Assembly (NCBI RefSeq): GCF_000002985.6 | Contig: NC_003284.9 | Location: forward strand, 7,068,001 to 7,132,000 | DNA length: 64,000 nucleotides | Source of the DNA: Caenorhabditis elegans | Lineage: Eukaryota > Nematoda > Chromadorea > Rhabditida > Rhabditidae | Direction of reading: 5' to 3' | In this document: piece after piece, positions 1 through 11,885 of the stretch | Layout of the letters: each line of letters begins with the position of its first letter | Numbering within the stretch: position 1 is the stretch's first letter | The notes under the pieces: model-generated | The model's database searches: none | Told to the model about the DNA's origin: nothing | What the model saw: only the letters and a program-made list of their open reading frames with translations | Translations under genes and position numbers: made by a program

Positions 1-440
1 CTGTTGGCTTCTTCTTGTCGGCTCCGAAGATCTTGAGAGTTGGGAATCCTTGAACATTGTATGGTCCTCCGACGGATTGATGTTGAGTCATATCAACGGC
101 TCCAACCTTGGCGACTCCCTTGAGTGCTGAAGCAGCTTTCTTGTATTCTGGGACCAGACTCTTGCAGTGACCGCACCATGGAGCATAGAACTCAACAATC
201 CAAATATCATCAGAGTTGATAACCTTTGATTGGAAATTGGCCTCGGTCAGCTCGACGACATCATCCTTTTTTGAGTACATTCCACATACCGAAGTTATCG
301 CTGCAAAATTTTAATTAATTTAATATTAGTTTTGTATAAAATTCTTTTTTCCTAATCAAAAACACCAAATGAAGAATACTTCACATTTTCTAAAACAAAA
401 ACTTACCCAAAGATGCGAGGAGCAACTTGATGAGAGCCAT
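1..440 (-). CDS. pdi-6: Protein disulfide isomerase P5/PDIA6 type, 5' end only
   Basis: Minus strand, exons 407-440 and 1-300; the gene runs off the left edge. Start ATG is at 438-440 and opens a hydrophobic signal peptide ([18 protein letters not shown]), followed by a thioredoxin fold with the WCGHC active site ([19 protein letters not shown]). The intron 301-406 has GTAAGT/TTGCAG borders and splices in phase 1. The family catalyses disulfide formation and rearrangement in the ER lumen. The sequence matches what I remember of C. elegans PDI-6 (TAG-320). Only the first of the expected two thioredoxin domains is in the window, so the C terminus and ER-retention signal cannot be seen. Confidence 0.93.
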
Positions 441-660
441 GACGATCCACTAATCTCACTGGTTTGTCTGTGAGACCGTACAGAATGGGGAGCGATTCCA
501 AACTGAGTCAAATGCGTGTACAGAGGGCGGGAGTGTGACGTTGCGCGTCGTGTGTGTGCAGTTGATTGGTCAACGTGTCGTACAGTAGAGCGCTTTGCGC
601 AAATAGTTCTCGCCACGGCCCCGGCACAGGCATTAAATGGAGAGTTGCGAAATGCAATGA
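441..660 (-). promoter_or_regulatory. pdi-6 upstream region
   Basis: This stretch directly upstream of the pdi-6 start is more GC-rich than its surroundings. On the minus strand it holds an ACGTTG core followed by a CCAAT box (plus strand ATTGG at 565-569 and CAACGTG at 571-577), a pairing that resembles ER-stress response elements. That reading is inference; no spacing model was tested. From 661 to about 940 I see only AT-rich sequence. Confidence 0.3.
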
Positions 661-939
661 GAAAACTATGAGGGTTAGGGAAGACGTTTTAAAAAGAAAA
701 ATTTAATAAAAAAAATGTTTTTTTAACAGAATCTATTAATTTATCGAAATAACTGAAAACATTTCGATGATTACACGACAAAATAAAATTCCTCAGTGTT
801 TGTTCTTTCTTGTTTTCAAAAATATTTTTACATCTAACATTTATAAATTGTTTATCTTGAAATAAACTTGTAACACTCTCAATGCCAAAAATAGTTATTT
901 GGAATAAAGGTGTTAATTGAAGATTTCCAACAAAATAAT

Positions 940-3018
940 CTTGCGATACGGTCAGTGGACCGTTCTTATTCCTTGTCTACATTAATTACCTACTGGAACT
1001 GTTCCCCACGGATGTTTTTGTATACGCATTTGCCGACGATATCAAGATACTCGGTGAAAATTCGGACTCTATGCAAAAAGCGATCAATGTCGTCACTGAT
1101 TGGTGTGCAAAGTGAAACTTAAACTTGGCCGAGAACAAAACCAATGTCATACACCTCGGGAAGCGCAACCCAAGAACAGATTATCATGCGAATGGAATAC
1201 AAATAATTAAAAAGTATTCAGTCAACGATCTAGACATTTTCGTGGATTGCAAGCTAAACTTCCAAAAACATATCGAATATGTATCAAATTCTGCTTTCCT
1301 CAAGTGTAGACAGCTTCTTCGATGCTTTCGCTTTACCAATGTCAGTTTGTACTTTAAGTTATACAACGTTTACGTTCAACCGCTGCTGAATTACGGATGT
1401 GAGGTCTACAACCCTAACTCCAAACGTCTGATAAAGCTACTTGAAATGCCGCTGAAATTCTATTCAAGAAGAGTGTATCAACGATGCAATGTCTCAAACA
1501 CGTCGTACGATGATCGACTGGCTCAGTCAAATCAAAAATCCATTCAACACCAGCGAATTCTCCAAATATTAAGGACCTACCACAACATCTTATCTGGCGA
1601 ATACCATTTTCCGGATGTCTCAGCACTAAAGAATTCCTCGGCAATTCCCGACAGCTTCTTCCCCAAGTTTGGGCCTTTTCAGCTTCTTACCCAACTCTTG
1701 CCAACTTCTAACCCAGAGTATGCCCAAGTCTTACCCAACTTCAGCAATTCTAGTGTAAACTCCCTCGCCCGAGTTCTGCCCAAGCCTTAGCCAAGTTTTG
1801 CCAACTTCTTACCCAAGTTTGCAGATGTAAAGAACGAACAAGATTCCGAAATTCCACATGCGCAATGTTTAGCGTAAATCGACACTTTGTCTTTTGATTA
1901 ATTTGTATTTACAATAGAGGAATTTCAATGTAATTGAAAGAATTCACAGGAAAACTTGTCCCTTCAAAGGCAAATTCTAAATATTTTTCTTTGATGGCTA
2001 ACATTGTTAAAGAAAATGTACGAACAGAGTCTGATTTTTATTGCCATTTTATCTAATAAACCATATAATTTATCTAAAAATAAAAAGAAAAGTTATCTTC
2101 AGGAAGATTCTTCTCCTAGTCAGTCCAATAGTCAGATAATAGTCAGTCAATCCTATGCATCAAATTTTGAATTTTTCTAAGACTGAACTGTTCCTTTGAA
2201 ATGTAAACTTTTATAAAATTAAGAGACATGAAACAAACACGAATTACAGTAATTCTCTAAATTCTGAACTTAGAATCATTAGGGAGCACACTTGAAAACA
2301 ACTGAAACAAGGTATGTGAGAATACCGTATCAATCAGATATGTCTGGTACTTCCTCAAAAATATCTATCAGAATATGAGTACGATATATTATTACTAGTG
2401 TGCATCTTTTTGCGCGACCATCATGGCTCAGCAGGTAAGACTTCGGCACAACGGGAAATGAGATCAAAGTTCAACACACAGGTATAAATTGGGTAAGAAA
2501 TAGGCAAAACTTGGGTAAGACTTGGGTAAGACTTGGGCGACGCTCGGGACGACGAGGCAAGTCGACGACTTTTTTCATTTTTGAGGCGGCGCCAACTCTT
2601 GCCCAAGGTTTACCCAAGTCTTGGCAACTCCTTATAAATGTTTTTATTTTTTGGGCAAGACTTGGGTAAGAAGTTGCGAAGCCTTGGGTAGGAAGCTGGC
2701 GGCAAACGACGAGAAGTCCCGCTCTCCACGGTTTCCATACATGATGCGTGCCTGTGTACCAATCAACAATAGTTTTCTACTAATGAACCTGCCACTCTGG
2801 AACCGACTGGCTCAACATCTATTGAAACCGCTCAGCCGTCAAGCATTCTCGACACGTCTTAATTCTATTCCCCTTGAGTTAATTCTTCCCCCAACTTGAT
2901 AACCCTAACTATGTCTGGTTTATGTGATCATTTTATTACTCAATCCTTCTCACTGGTTACCTCTATGTCATGCGCTATCTTCTTTTGATTGAATAAATAA
3001 ATAAATAAATAAATAAAT
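940..3018 (+). mobile_element. Degenerate non-LTR (LINE) retrotransposon, interrupted
   Basis: From about 952 one frame encodes part of a reverse transcriptase, including the FADDIK catalytic box near 1040. It is broken by a TGA at 1113-1115 where the family has Trp, then stays open to about 1650 with the usual C-terminal run of such elements (NYGCEVYNP, YHFPDVS). Homology stops at about 1652 and resumes near 2720 with the typical terminal segment (PLWNRLAQHL, then QAFSTRLN). The 3' end is an AATA-type simple tail at about 2986-3018, as in CR1/Sam-type nematode LINEs. The 5' part, including any endonuclease, is missing. This is a dead, 5'-truncated copy. Confidence 0.8.
1652..2698. mobile_element. 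Foldback element inserted in the LINE
   Basis: The LINE reading frame is interrupted by about 1.05 kb of unrelated sequence. Its ends are inverted: cagcttcttccccaag on the left and cttgggtaggaagctg on the right. Both flanks are rich in degenerate copies of (T)TACCCAAGTCT/TTGCCAACTTC on the left and their complement on the right, so the element could fold on itself. No coding capacity was recognised. A target-site duplication could not be fixed because the flanks have diverged. Confidence 0.6.
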
Positions 3019-3040
3019 ATATATATATATATATTTATAC
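3000..3040. repeat. Simple repeat (AAAT)n then (AT)n
   Basis: A run of AAAT units passes into an AT dinucleotide run at the 3' end of the LINE. It probably grew from the LINE's own tail. Confidence 0.8.
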
Positions 3041-6000
3041 GGGTTAGAGCAGAACTATCGTTTTTCAAAAAGTAAACTACTAAACATACTCCTATTGTTA
3101 AGCATTCTTTTTCATAACCAAAATAGTCACAATTACGAACAGGATATATGGTTTTTGAAAAAAAAACTACATAATTGCCGACGAGTAAAATTTGAAAAAA
3201 AAAGAAAAAACTTCAAACAAATTTAATTTAATGGTAACTTAATTTCAGAAACTTAATTGAGAATAAGAATGTTCAAAAACTTTAAAACCAAATATCGAAG
3301 TTTTGATAATTTTCACGATATTACTACGTTCACTAACAGCAAAAATTATGTGAATGACTTATTGTTGTTCAGATGTTGCAATAAAATAGTTTTTATATAA
3401 AAAATATTTTATTAAAGATGTGTTTAAAAAGTCACCACACCCAAGTACAATCAGAACTAATTAACCTGTAATCAAAAATTGGAACCGGTTTACAAAACGA
3501 ATATTTTAAAATCTACTTTCAAAACATCTATAATCTTTGCTCTTTAACGTCAATTTGTCTCCCGCCGGATCCTGTCGCAATAATGTTCTTGATGACAATA
3601 TAAATTGCAAGAATATGACAAATGTTGACAATCACCATGCAAATACGGTATGCCGTAAATGTGAAACAGCGACGAACGTTTTCTCTGAAAATTGGAAAAG
3701 TTTTACGAGGAAAAGCAATTTAACGACATACTTTGCGTCATGTTTCGGATTTAAGGGGAGACATGGCCAAAAGAATCGTAGTTTTGTGAATTTGACGAGT
3801 CCCCACGTAAGGGCTACAAGTTTAATCCAAGAAGAAAAATATACGGGAGAGGCGAGTGATAGGCGTGGTTCATTTGTGAAGAGTAAATTCATCAGTGAGG
3901 GGAGAGGAACCTGCAATACATAAATATAATTTTTTCTTGAGTATCATAACACTTCTTTAATGCGAACCACAAAATTTTATTAAGTCATTACTGTTAGACA
4001 GTTGGAAACTATGTTTAAAAACTACTGATCGTATGTTCTGCAGTGCACATTTTTGCTTGTCCGTGTTGCACTGGTTTCAGAATGTTTTCGAACAGTCTCA
4101 CATTCAAAAATTTTGTCCAGAAGCCTACCCTCAGATGTTGTAATGAAGGTATGAACTGCTTGACTTCAGATCCATCTAGTGAATTACTTATTGAAAATAG
4201 GGTGAAATTGAAATGAGTTAATCTTACTGTAATCTATTTATTTTAGTTTTCGAGTCTCAATTAAAAATTTGCAATTTCATATCAAATTAAACTTTCCTTA
4301 GGCTTTTTCAGAAAACACTTATTTGATTTTAATATAATACTTTCATGAAAGTAGACCACTTGTCAAAGCTGAACCAACATAACAAAATCCAGACCGCTCT
4401 CTCATTTTGCCTGCTTATACTGTGTCAATTCCTTTCAAGTTCTTTTCTTGTTTAGACTCCAATATGATTCTTTTTTTTTAAATTTATTAATAAACTTATG
4501 AACATAATTTACTTAGTTTATGTTTGGCCTCCCTTGAACATAATTTATAATTACCTAATTCAAAATTGCAATAAATGTATACTCATATTGTTTTACTCTT
4601 TACCATCCAAATTTTCAAAATCTATTATAACAATGTAGTACAAAATACAAAATACTAGTTTATTGGAGTTTATGTAATAATGTATCCATTGTTCCAAATT
4701 TTTAGAAGTTATCTCATTTCAAAAAACTTTGACCTTTGTGAGCTAAGTTCAAACGTAACAGGTGCTACACTTGTTCGCTTTCCCGCGAGCTGTCTTCTAG
4801 AGGTTCAGAGGATAAAAAATTTTCTTTGGTTGTCACCAAATCACTACCGTTCATCATTCTCGACACCCACAATGTTTGGCTATACAATCTTGTGGCAATG
4901 TATTCGATTTTTGATTTTTGGAAGCGATTTCTTCTGACCAGAGAATATAGCAGAAAAATACAATTTCATGCAAATGATAAATATTCTATTAAAATTTAAA
5001 ATCTAAAAAAATCTAAATTTTCTCATGCCGATAGTAAAACTATTGGTAAATTGGTGCAATACTGTAAAGATCAGATGTTCAAGCATCACACTTCAAGCGC
5101 CCCATATTTGTTCAAGCTTCTCAAGACGTCAAAAAAAAATTGTTTAAAAAATCTGTACTTTGAACAAAAACTTATGAAATGTTTCAAAATTTATCCATAT
5201 GTAAAAAACAATATTTCGAGTTTTTAGCAATTATCGTTACTACTCGTAAGTATTTTAGATTTTAAATTGTTTTCTTTCAACATAACGCGGAATATTGAAA
5301 CTTCTGAGTGGTTTTCCCCAAAATTGGATTAAATTCAAATTCGAGCATAGCTCGTCAAGTAAAACACCGAGCCTTCTGATAATTTACGCTATAAGCGCTG
5401 CTTCTAATGAACTTTGTTGTGCGCAATTTTTTCGCAAATTTGGTAAGTTGTTAAGTACACTTGCACTTTATTCATGCAAAGCTTCCAATTAATCTAAATG
5501 GCAGGTTCAAAGGTAAACACTTAAATTTTTCAGACTTGCTAAGCTATGAAGATTACTAACATTTGAAGCGTTTCCCCTGAAAAACCCCACATTTTGCTAA
5601 ACAATAAACATTTTTCCCCCCAAATGTGCGGGCAAATCACTATATATCTGATCGTTGAACCGATACTTTTTCCATGGCTCCTCTGCCATCTTAATTATCT
5701 TTCATCGCACCTGATGTGATCGCTCGACCCACTCTTTCTCCGTTTCTCACAATCCATGTTGTTTTTATATCCACAATATTCTGTCAACATTGTAAAGATA
5801 GCCAGCACGAAGGGTGTTTTTTGACCAATTGATAAGTCTACAGATTATTAGTTGACTTTTACTCTGAACTCATGGATCGTGGTAAAATATAATATATGTT
5901 CATAAAGTGTAAACTCTGGAGCCTCGAAAATTAGACTCCGAAGGTAATAACAAATCAAGGTAAAAGCCCTATCCAGTTAGCGGAAATGTTCTTTAGATGT

Positions 6001-6127
6001 TTTCTTAGCACTTCTCAGACTTTAAAATACATTTCGACAAAGTTACGGATACGAGAGAAAGCGTCAAGCATTGCATGTAAGTGTTGACAGACATTTGATA
6101 TTTTCACCCCCTCAGGTTTGTAATATT
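3041..6127. other. Intergenic, no gene supported
   Basis: AT-rich sequence with no convincing splice-linked exons. An open frame of 128 codons at 3537-3923 (plus) has no splice context, signal peptide or recognisable domain, and the opposite strand is also open there. A GC-richer island lies near 4730-4900. A possible alternative last exon for the gene to the right is discussed under that gene. Confidence 0.5.
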
Positions 6128-7214
6128 TCAAAGAAGAAACAAAATTGCAATAATACTCACTTCTTCAAGAGCAAGAACCAGTGACTTTGCCAATCGAGCG
6201 TAGAAAACGTTCTCCTCGTCGTATTTTAAGGTTTTACAAACGTCGATCATTTCGAATAAGTAAACGAAAAGACTGATTCCAGTGAAAAAGAAGTAGCCAT
6301 ATGCGGCGTATATCGCTGTTTGACTTTGAAAATTTCCAAGGTATTCTGCAATTCTGTAAACGAAACAAATGTTTTATTATTTATTTTAACTTCTTGGGTG
6401 TTTTTCAGCCTAAGATTTATTTTATCAATATTACAGTGTAAACTGTATAATAAAATTCCAAATCGCTAGTTTATCAATATTGAGCAACGTCTTAGAAAAA
6501 GAAAAACTCGCACAAAATGGGCTAATTATTTATTTAGAAAGTTCAATTCATAATGTGTATATTTCAGTTTTTTGTTTGATTTGTTACACTTGAAAAAACC
6601 GCAAGTGACCGAATCCCATATAGACCCCTCGAAACATTTTGAATATTTCTTTGTCGTGGTTTAAAATTCTTTAAAAACGGAAAATTTAGTTAAAATGTTC
6701 TATGTTGTCAATTTGTGCGTGTCTCAGTAGCCAGAAGGAATTAGGAACTATTTAAATATCAAAGTGAGCGTTTTGGTTGTATGTTTCGCATTTTTGCAGA
6801 TTTTGGAACATTTCTGCCCGTTGCAATTAACATTTGGTAACCTATAAAAACTAGGTATGTTTTTGAATAAACATAGAAAACGTTTAAATTACCAGAGCAA
6901 GTAAATTAAAAAGATATAACATATATTGAAAACTATAATAATTTCCCGGCGATGAGAAACGTACAAGTTAAAAAGTTGGTGATTATACCCAAAATTTTTT
7001 TTCATGAATATTTCAAAACGTAAAAGGATACCTGTTACAAACAAGAAGATCAGCCAACACATCCAGTGTTGATGCCAATAATGTAACGACTGCTATAACT
7101 CTAATTGGTGGAGCCCATTCCAAACCATTTCTAAAAATTATAGCTATTTCAATATTACCATTGGATGAAAACTTACTTTGCATCATTATCTGCCCACGCC
7201 AATCGAATTCCCAT
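6128..7214 (-). CDS. Small multi-pass membrane protein, unrecognised
   Basis: Exons 7177-7214, 7032-7130 and 6161-6353 join in frame with GT/AG borders. The model starts MGIRLAWADNDAKNG; an in-frame TGA lies 9-11 nt before the ATG. Two hydrophobic segments are visible: PPIRVIAVVTLLASTLDVLA (exon 2) and AAYGYFFFTGISLFVYLF (exon 3), followed by a charged stretch ending LALEE. The 3' end is uncertain. At 6160 there is a strong GTGAGT donor, but reading straight through gives ten more hydrophobic residues (VSIIAILFLL) and a TGA at 6128-6130, about 120 residues in all. If the donor is used, a phase-0 exon after the acceptor near 5845 would add a short tail. No SL acceptor is evident. I do not recognise the family. 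Confidence 0.6.
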
Positions 7215-9009
7215 CTCAGTAACTCAATAATATGAACAATGAAAAACAAAAACCTATGGTTTTTACAAAAATAAGTAATAAAGTGAGTAAAGTAATGTTT
7301 CAGTAAAGAGCCTTGATTTCTCTTTTAACTCGGATGTTTCTCTTGAGCTACGGCAAAGAATGTGTTGGATGGGTGGGCGGCGTCTTAACGAACAAGAACA
7401 CAGCTGTCTCTGGCAGTCAAGGTGCATGGTTTTCGAGCCGATATCCTCGTCATTAGGTAGAATCCCGGAAGGTTTTGAAAAAAATGTCACAAGTTTTCCT
7501 GGGTTCGAAGCAAATTGGAAACTTTGATTAACTGGCTAGTTTTTGTTCTGTTATGTCTGAGCTGGAAGTTTGAGCCAATTCACAATTCTGCAGTTTTCGT
7601 TTTCATTTTTCGTTTTTTTTTGCAAGTACATGTATTGATAGCTACATAGCTAAAACTTACAACACCATTTACTTTCAAAGATTTTCGGAAACTATGGGAT
7701 TCAAAGTGGTTAAAGAATTATTGACTAATTCTAATTATTTAGTAGCTTCAGAAAAATATGTACGGTTGGAATCTTCAATATCACTAAGAATTGTATTCAA
7801 ATCGAGCTGCAACGCCTTTCAACCGACCCGAAAAATTAAATTTTATATGAGTGAGGACATATAGCGCGAAATTTGAAAAATATCGAGAAATTTGAAAAGT
7901 TTGAAAAGTTTGAAAAGTTTGAAATGAACAAAACATTACCATCAAAAATTGGTGCAACCCCAAAATTGTTCAGATCCCTCTGCAAAAACTTACTGGCAAC
8001 GTGATAAAGAAAAAAAATCCCAATATTGGAGCTTTTGCTCTAAATTTTTCAAACATATATTCCCTGCCGACATTTTGTTTGATTACTTATCGTGAAGTTC
8101 CAAGTTAAAACATTAAATAACACACGTTTTAGAATTTTTTAGAATTCAACTTTCTTAGACGCCATCAACTTTGTATGTTTGTTTTGTAAATTGGAAGTTG
8201 GAACTCTTAAACAAATCGAAACATTATCCTCAAAGTGAAACTTTTTTAATAAGCTATAATAAGCTATAATAAGCTAAATAAGCTATAACTGACAAGTGAC
8301 TTTAAGGGTAAAACAACACACACATTTACACATTCTGGGCTTTTCCACTACTTTTTCCTCACATCCAATCATACTGGTTGAGGTCAATGACTCATCACAC
8401 CCAAAAACCCTTGTTACTTTTTGTGGGCAAACGGCATTTTCACGTGGACACGAAAATTTCAAAATCTTGAGCGGCCCATTTCTTCTCACACAGAGATTCT
8501 CCGAGCCGAACAGGTGACCTGAATGCGGGGGAGCAGCTCATTCTCTCTTTCGAAATTCCCTGCAAAAAAGCTCACCAGGTCAATAACAACTCTGTTGTTG
8601 CAGACATATATCATTACTCTGTTTTGACTTTTCGTCTTATCAGTTGTTTTCTTTGTATGTGCGCTTTTCAATTATCTGCTATCAACGCTCGTGCTCATAT
8701 GACTCAAAACCTAACCGAGCATTTTTCACTGAAGCTTCGTTCATGATTAATGAGAAAACTGGTGCACTTTACAACAACATGACTTTGAGCCAGGGTCAGA
8801 GCTCGGTTGAAATGATGAAGGCCTGGGAAGTTCGGTTGTTAACAAAACCGCCGTGTGATCCATTAGGATAAGTGTGAAATGAGTATCCGTGCTAATAAAA
8901 CTTAAAATAATTGGTTTGGTGACAAAAAATTTAAAACAATCTTGACAAATGACAAGTTCCCAGTTCTTATTTCCAAGGCCCCTTGGCATTTTTTCTTTTA
9001 ATTTTTTTG
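7215..9009. other. Intergenic region with short simple repeats
   Basis: No exon could be supported. It holds two small tandem repeats (about 7880-7925, unit gaaaagttt; about 8255-8290, unit aagctataat) and a GC-richer stretch at 8290-8870 that is open on both strands without splice signals. As the region upstream of the minus-strand gene at 7214, it probably contains that gene's promoter. Confidence 0.4.
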
Positions 9010-9205
9010 TCAGAATTTGTTGTAGTAAGAACACAGAGGTTCTGCGTGAGTGATGAAAAATAAACATTCAGAAGAAAAAAGGAATATTTGACAGCAAACA
9101 GAATAAGAGAGATAGGAAATCATGATTTGATAGAAATTCAAAAATATTTACATACCGTAGTTGAATGAAATCAAAGATCAAATTGTAAAAGTATTCAAAA
9201 TTTAA
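9010..9205 (+). repeat. Left copy of about 195-bp flanking direct repeat
   Basis: The stretch from cagaatttgttgtagtaaga to tgtaaaagtattcaaaa recurs with a few mismatches at 13484-13680 in the same orientation. The two copies bracket the whole satellite block. Confidence 0.85.
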
Positions 9206-9226
9206 GATCTGGCTATTTCATATCTG

Positions 9227-9513
9227 GCTTCAAACTAACTTATTTGAAAATCCCCGCAGCCATTTTATTGCAAATTTTGTGTTTTTTCAGAATTTAAAAA
9301 CAGCATTGCAAAAAATTCCATAACCGCCGAGTTCAAGCAGAAAAAGTACGTTTCAGGCCTAACCTTGGAGCACATTTTAAAATAGAACGGAATAGGAAAT
9401 TAGTAGAATTACCAAACTTTAAAAATTAATATCTGGCTTCAAACTAACTTTTTTGAAAATCCCCGTAGCCATTTTATTGCAAATTTTGTGTTTTTTCAAA
9501 ATTTAAAAACAGC
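9227..9513 (+). repeat. Satellite monomers of about 210 bp (left part)
   Basis: Two copies of a monomer with the landmarks ccatttt(a/g)ttgcaaatttt, gtgttttttcagaattt and aagttcaagcagaaaaag. The same monomer returns at 11269-11885, 12811-12985 and 13240-13490. The second copy breaks off after aaaaacagcg, where the 20-bp minisatellite starts. Confidence 0.8.
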
Positions 9514-11268
9514 GTCCTATCGTAAATAGCTATGTCGTGTCGTTTATAGCTATGTCGTATCATAAATAGCTATGTCGTGTCGTTTATAGCAGTGTCGTGT
9601 CGTTTATAGCTATGTCGTGTCGTTTATAGTTAAGTCGTGTCGTTTATAGCTATGTCGTATTGTAAATAGCTATGTCGTGTCGTTTATAGCTATGTCATGT
9701 CGTTTATAGCTATGTCGTATCGTAAATAGCTATGTCGTGTCGTTTATAGCTATGTCGTGTCGTTTATAGTTAAGTCGTGTCGTTTATAGCTATGTCGTGT
9801 CGTTTATAGCTATGTCGTATTGTAAATAGCTATGTCGTGTCGTTTAAAGCTATGTCGTGTCGTTTATAGCTGTGTCGTGTCGTTTATAGTTATGTCGTGT
9901 CGTAAATAGCTATGTCGTGTCGTTTATAGCTATGTCGTATCGTAAATAGCTATGTCGTATCGTTTATAGCTATGTCGTATCGTAAATAGCTAGTATCGTA
10001 AATAGCTATGTCGTGTCGTTTATAGCTATGTCATGTCGTTTATAGCTATGTCGTATCGTAAATAGCTATGTCGTATCGAAAATAGCTATGTCGTATCGTA
10101 AATAGCTATGTCGTGTCGTTTATAGCTGTGTCGTGTCGTTTATAGATGTGTCGTGTCGTTTATAGCTGTGTCGTATCGTAAATAGCTATGTCGTATCGAA
10201 AATAGCTATGTCGTATCGTAAATAGCTATGTCGTGTCGTTTATAGCTATGTCATGTCGTTTATAGCTATGTCGTATCGTAAATAGCTTTGTCGTGTCGTT
10301 TATAGCTGTGTCGTGTCGTTTATAGCTGTGTCGTGTCGTTTATAGCTGTGTCGTATCGTAAATAGCTATGTCGTATCGAAAATAGCTATGTCGTATCGTA
10401 AATAGCTATGTCGTGTCGTTTATAGCTGTGTCGTGTGGTTTATAGCTGTGTCGTGTCGTTTATAGCTGTGTCGTATCGTAAATAGCTATGTCGTATCGAA
10501 AATAGCTATGTCGTATCGTAAATAGCTATGTCGTGTCGTTTATAGCTATGTCATGTCGTTTATAGCTATGTCGTATCGTAAATAGCTTTGTCGTGTCGTT
10601 TATAGCTGTGTCGTGTCGTTTATAGATGTGTCGTGTCGTTTATAGCTGTGTCGTGTCGTTTATAGCTGTGTCGTATCGTAAATAGCTATGTCGTGTCGTT
10701 TATAGCTATGTCATGTCGTTTATAGCTATGTCGTATCGTAAATAGCTTTGTCGTGTCGTTTATAGCTATGTCGTATCGTAAATAGCTTTGTCGTGTCGTT
10801 TATAGCTGTGTCGTGTCGTTTATAGATGTGTCGTGTCGTTTATAGCTGTGTCGTGTCGTTTATAGCTGTGTCGTATCGTAAATAGCTATGTCGTGTCGTT
10901 TATAGCTATGTCATGTCGTTTATAGCTATGTCGTATCGTAAATAGCTTTGTCGTGTCGTTTATAGCTGTGTCGTATCGTAAATAGCTATGTCGTGTCGTT
11001 TATAGCTGTGTCGTGTCGTTTATAGCTGTGTCGTGTCGTTTATAGCTGTGTCGTGTCGTTTATAGCTGTGTCGTATCGTAAATAGCTATGTCGTGTCGTT
11101 TATAGCTATGTCATGTCGTTTATAGCTATGTCGTATCGTAAATAGCTTTGTCGTGTCGTTTATAGCTATGTCGTATCGTAAATAGCTTTGTCGTGTCGTT
11201 TATAGCTATGTCATGTCGTTTATAGATGTGTCGTGTCGTTTATAGCTGTGTCGTGTCGTTTATAGCAG
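9514..11268 (+). repeat. 20-bp minisatellite, about 88 copies
   Basis: A tandem array of a 20-bp unit, tatgtcgtgtcgtttatagc, with a common second form in which gtgtcgttt is replaced by gtatcgtaa. One shortened 16-bp unit lies at about 9991-10006. Marker variants recur at multiples of 20 (tcgtatcgaa at 10071, 10191, 10371 and 10491), showing higher-order duplication of 120-bp and 180-bp blocks. The period is not a multiple of three and stop codons are frequent, so it is not coding. It interrupts a 210-bp satellite monomer. Confidence 0.95.
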
Positions 11269-11885
11269 ATTTTCCAAACATTGAAAACTAATATCTAGCT
11301 TCAATATAACTTGTTCAGAATATCTCGTAGCCATTTTGTTGAAAATTTTGTGTTCTTTCAGAATTTGAAAACGGCATTTCAAAAACTTCCATAACCCAAA
11401 GTTCAAGCAGAAAAGTGCATACATTTTTAAGCCCATTTTGAGATTTAATGGAATAGACCATGTTCATTTAAAATTAGATTTTCCAAACATTGAAAATTAA
11501 TATCTAGCTTCAATATAACTTGTTCAGAATATCCCGTAGCCATTTTGTTGCAAATTCTGTGTTCTTTCAGAATTTGAAAACGGCATTTCAAAAACCTCCA
11601 TAACCCCAAAGTTCAAGCAGAAAAGTGCATACATTTTTAAGCCCATTTTGAGATTTAATGGAATAGACCATGTATATTTAAAATTAGATTTTCCAAACAT
11701 TGAAAATTAATATCTAGCTTCAATATAACTTGTTCAGAATATCCCGTAGCCATTTTGTTGCAAATTCTGTGTTCTTTCAGAATTTGAAAACGGCATTTCA
11801 AAAACCTCCATAACCCCAAAGTTCAAGCAGAAAAAGTGCATACATTTTTAAGCCCATTTTGAGATTCAATGGAATAGACTATGTA
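11269..11885 (+). repeat. Satellite monomers of about 210 bp (central array)
   Basis: Three head-to-tail copies of the monomer beginning agattttccaaacattgaaa. Copies two and three are nearly identical, so this part of the array is young. The third copy is interrupted at 11885 by the Tc1-ended element. Confidence 0.9.

Noticed and set aside
3537..3923. 128-codon open frame
   Set aside because: No splice signals, start context, signal peptide or recognisable domain, and the opposite strand is equally open.
8283..8871. Candidate exons in a GC-richer interval
   Set aside because: Frames on both strands lack linked donors and acceptors; more likely a promoter region.
9514..11268. Regular repeat array as a CRISPR
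   Set aside because: The units are contiguous with no unique spacers, and the genome is eukaryotic. It is a minisatellite.
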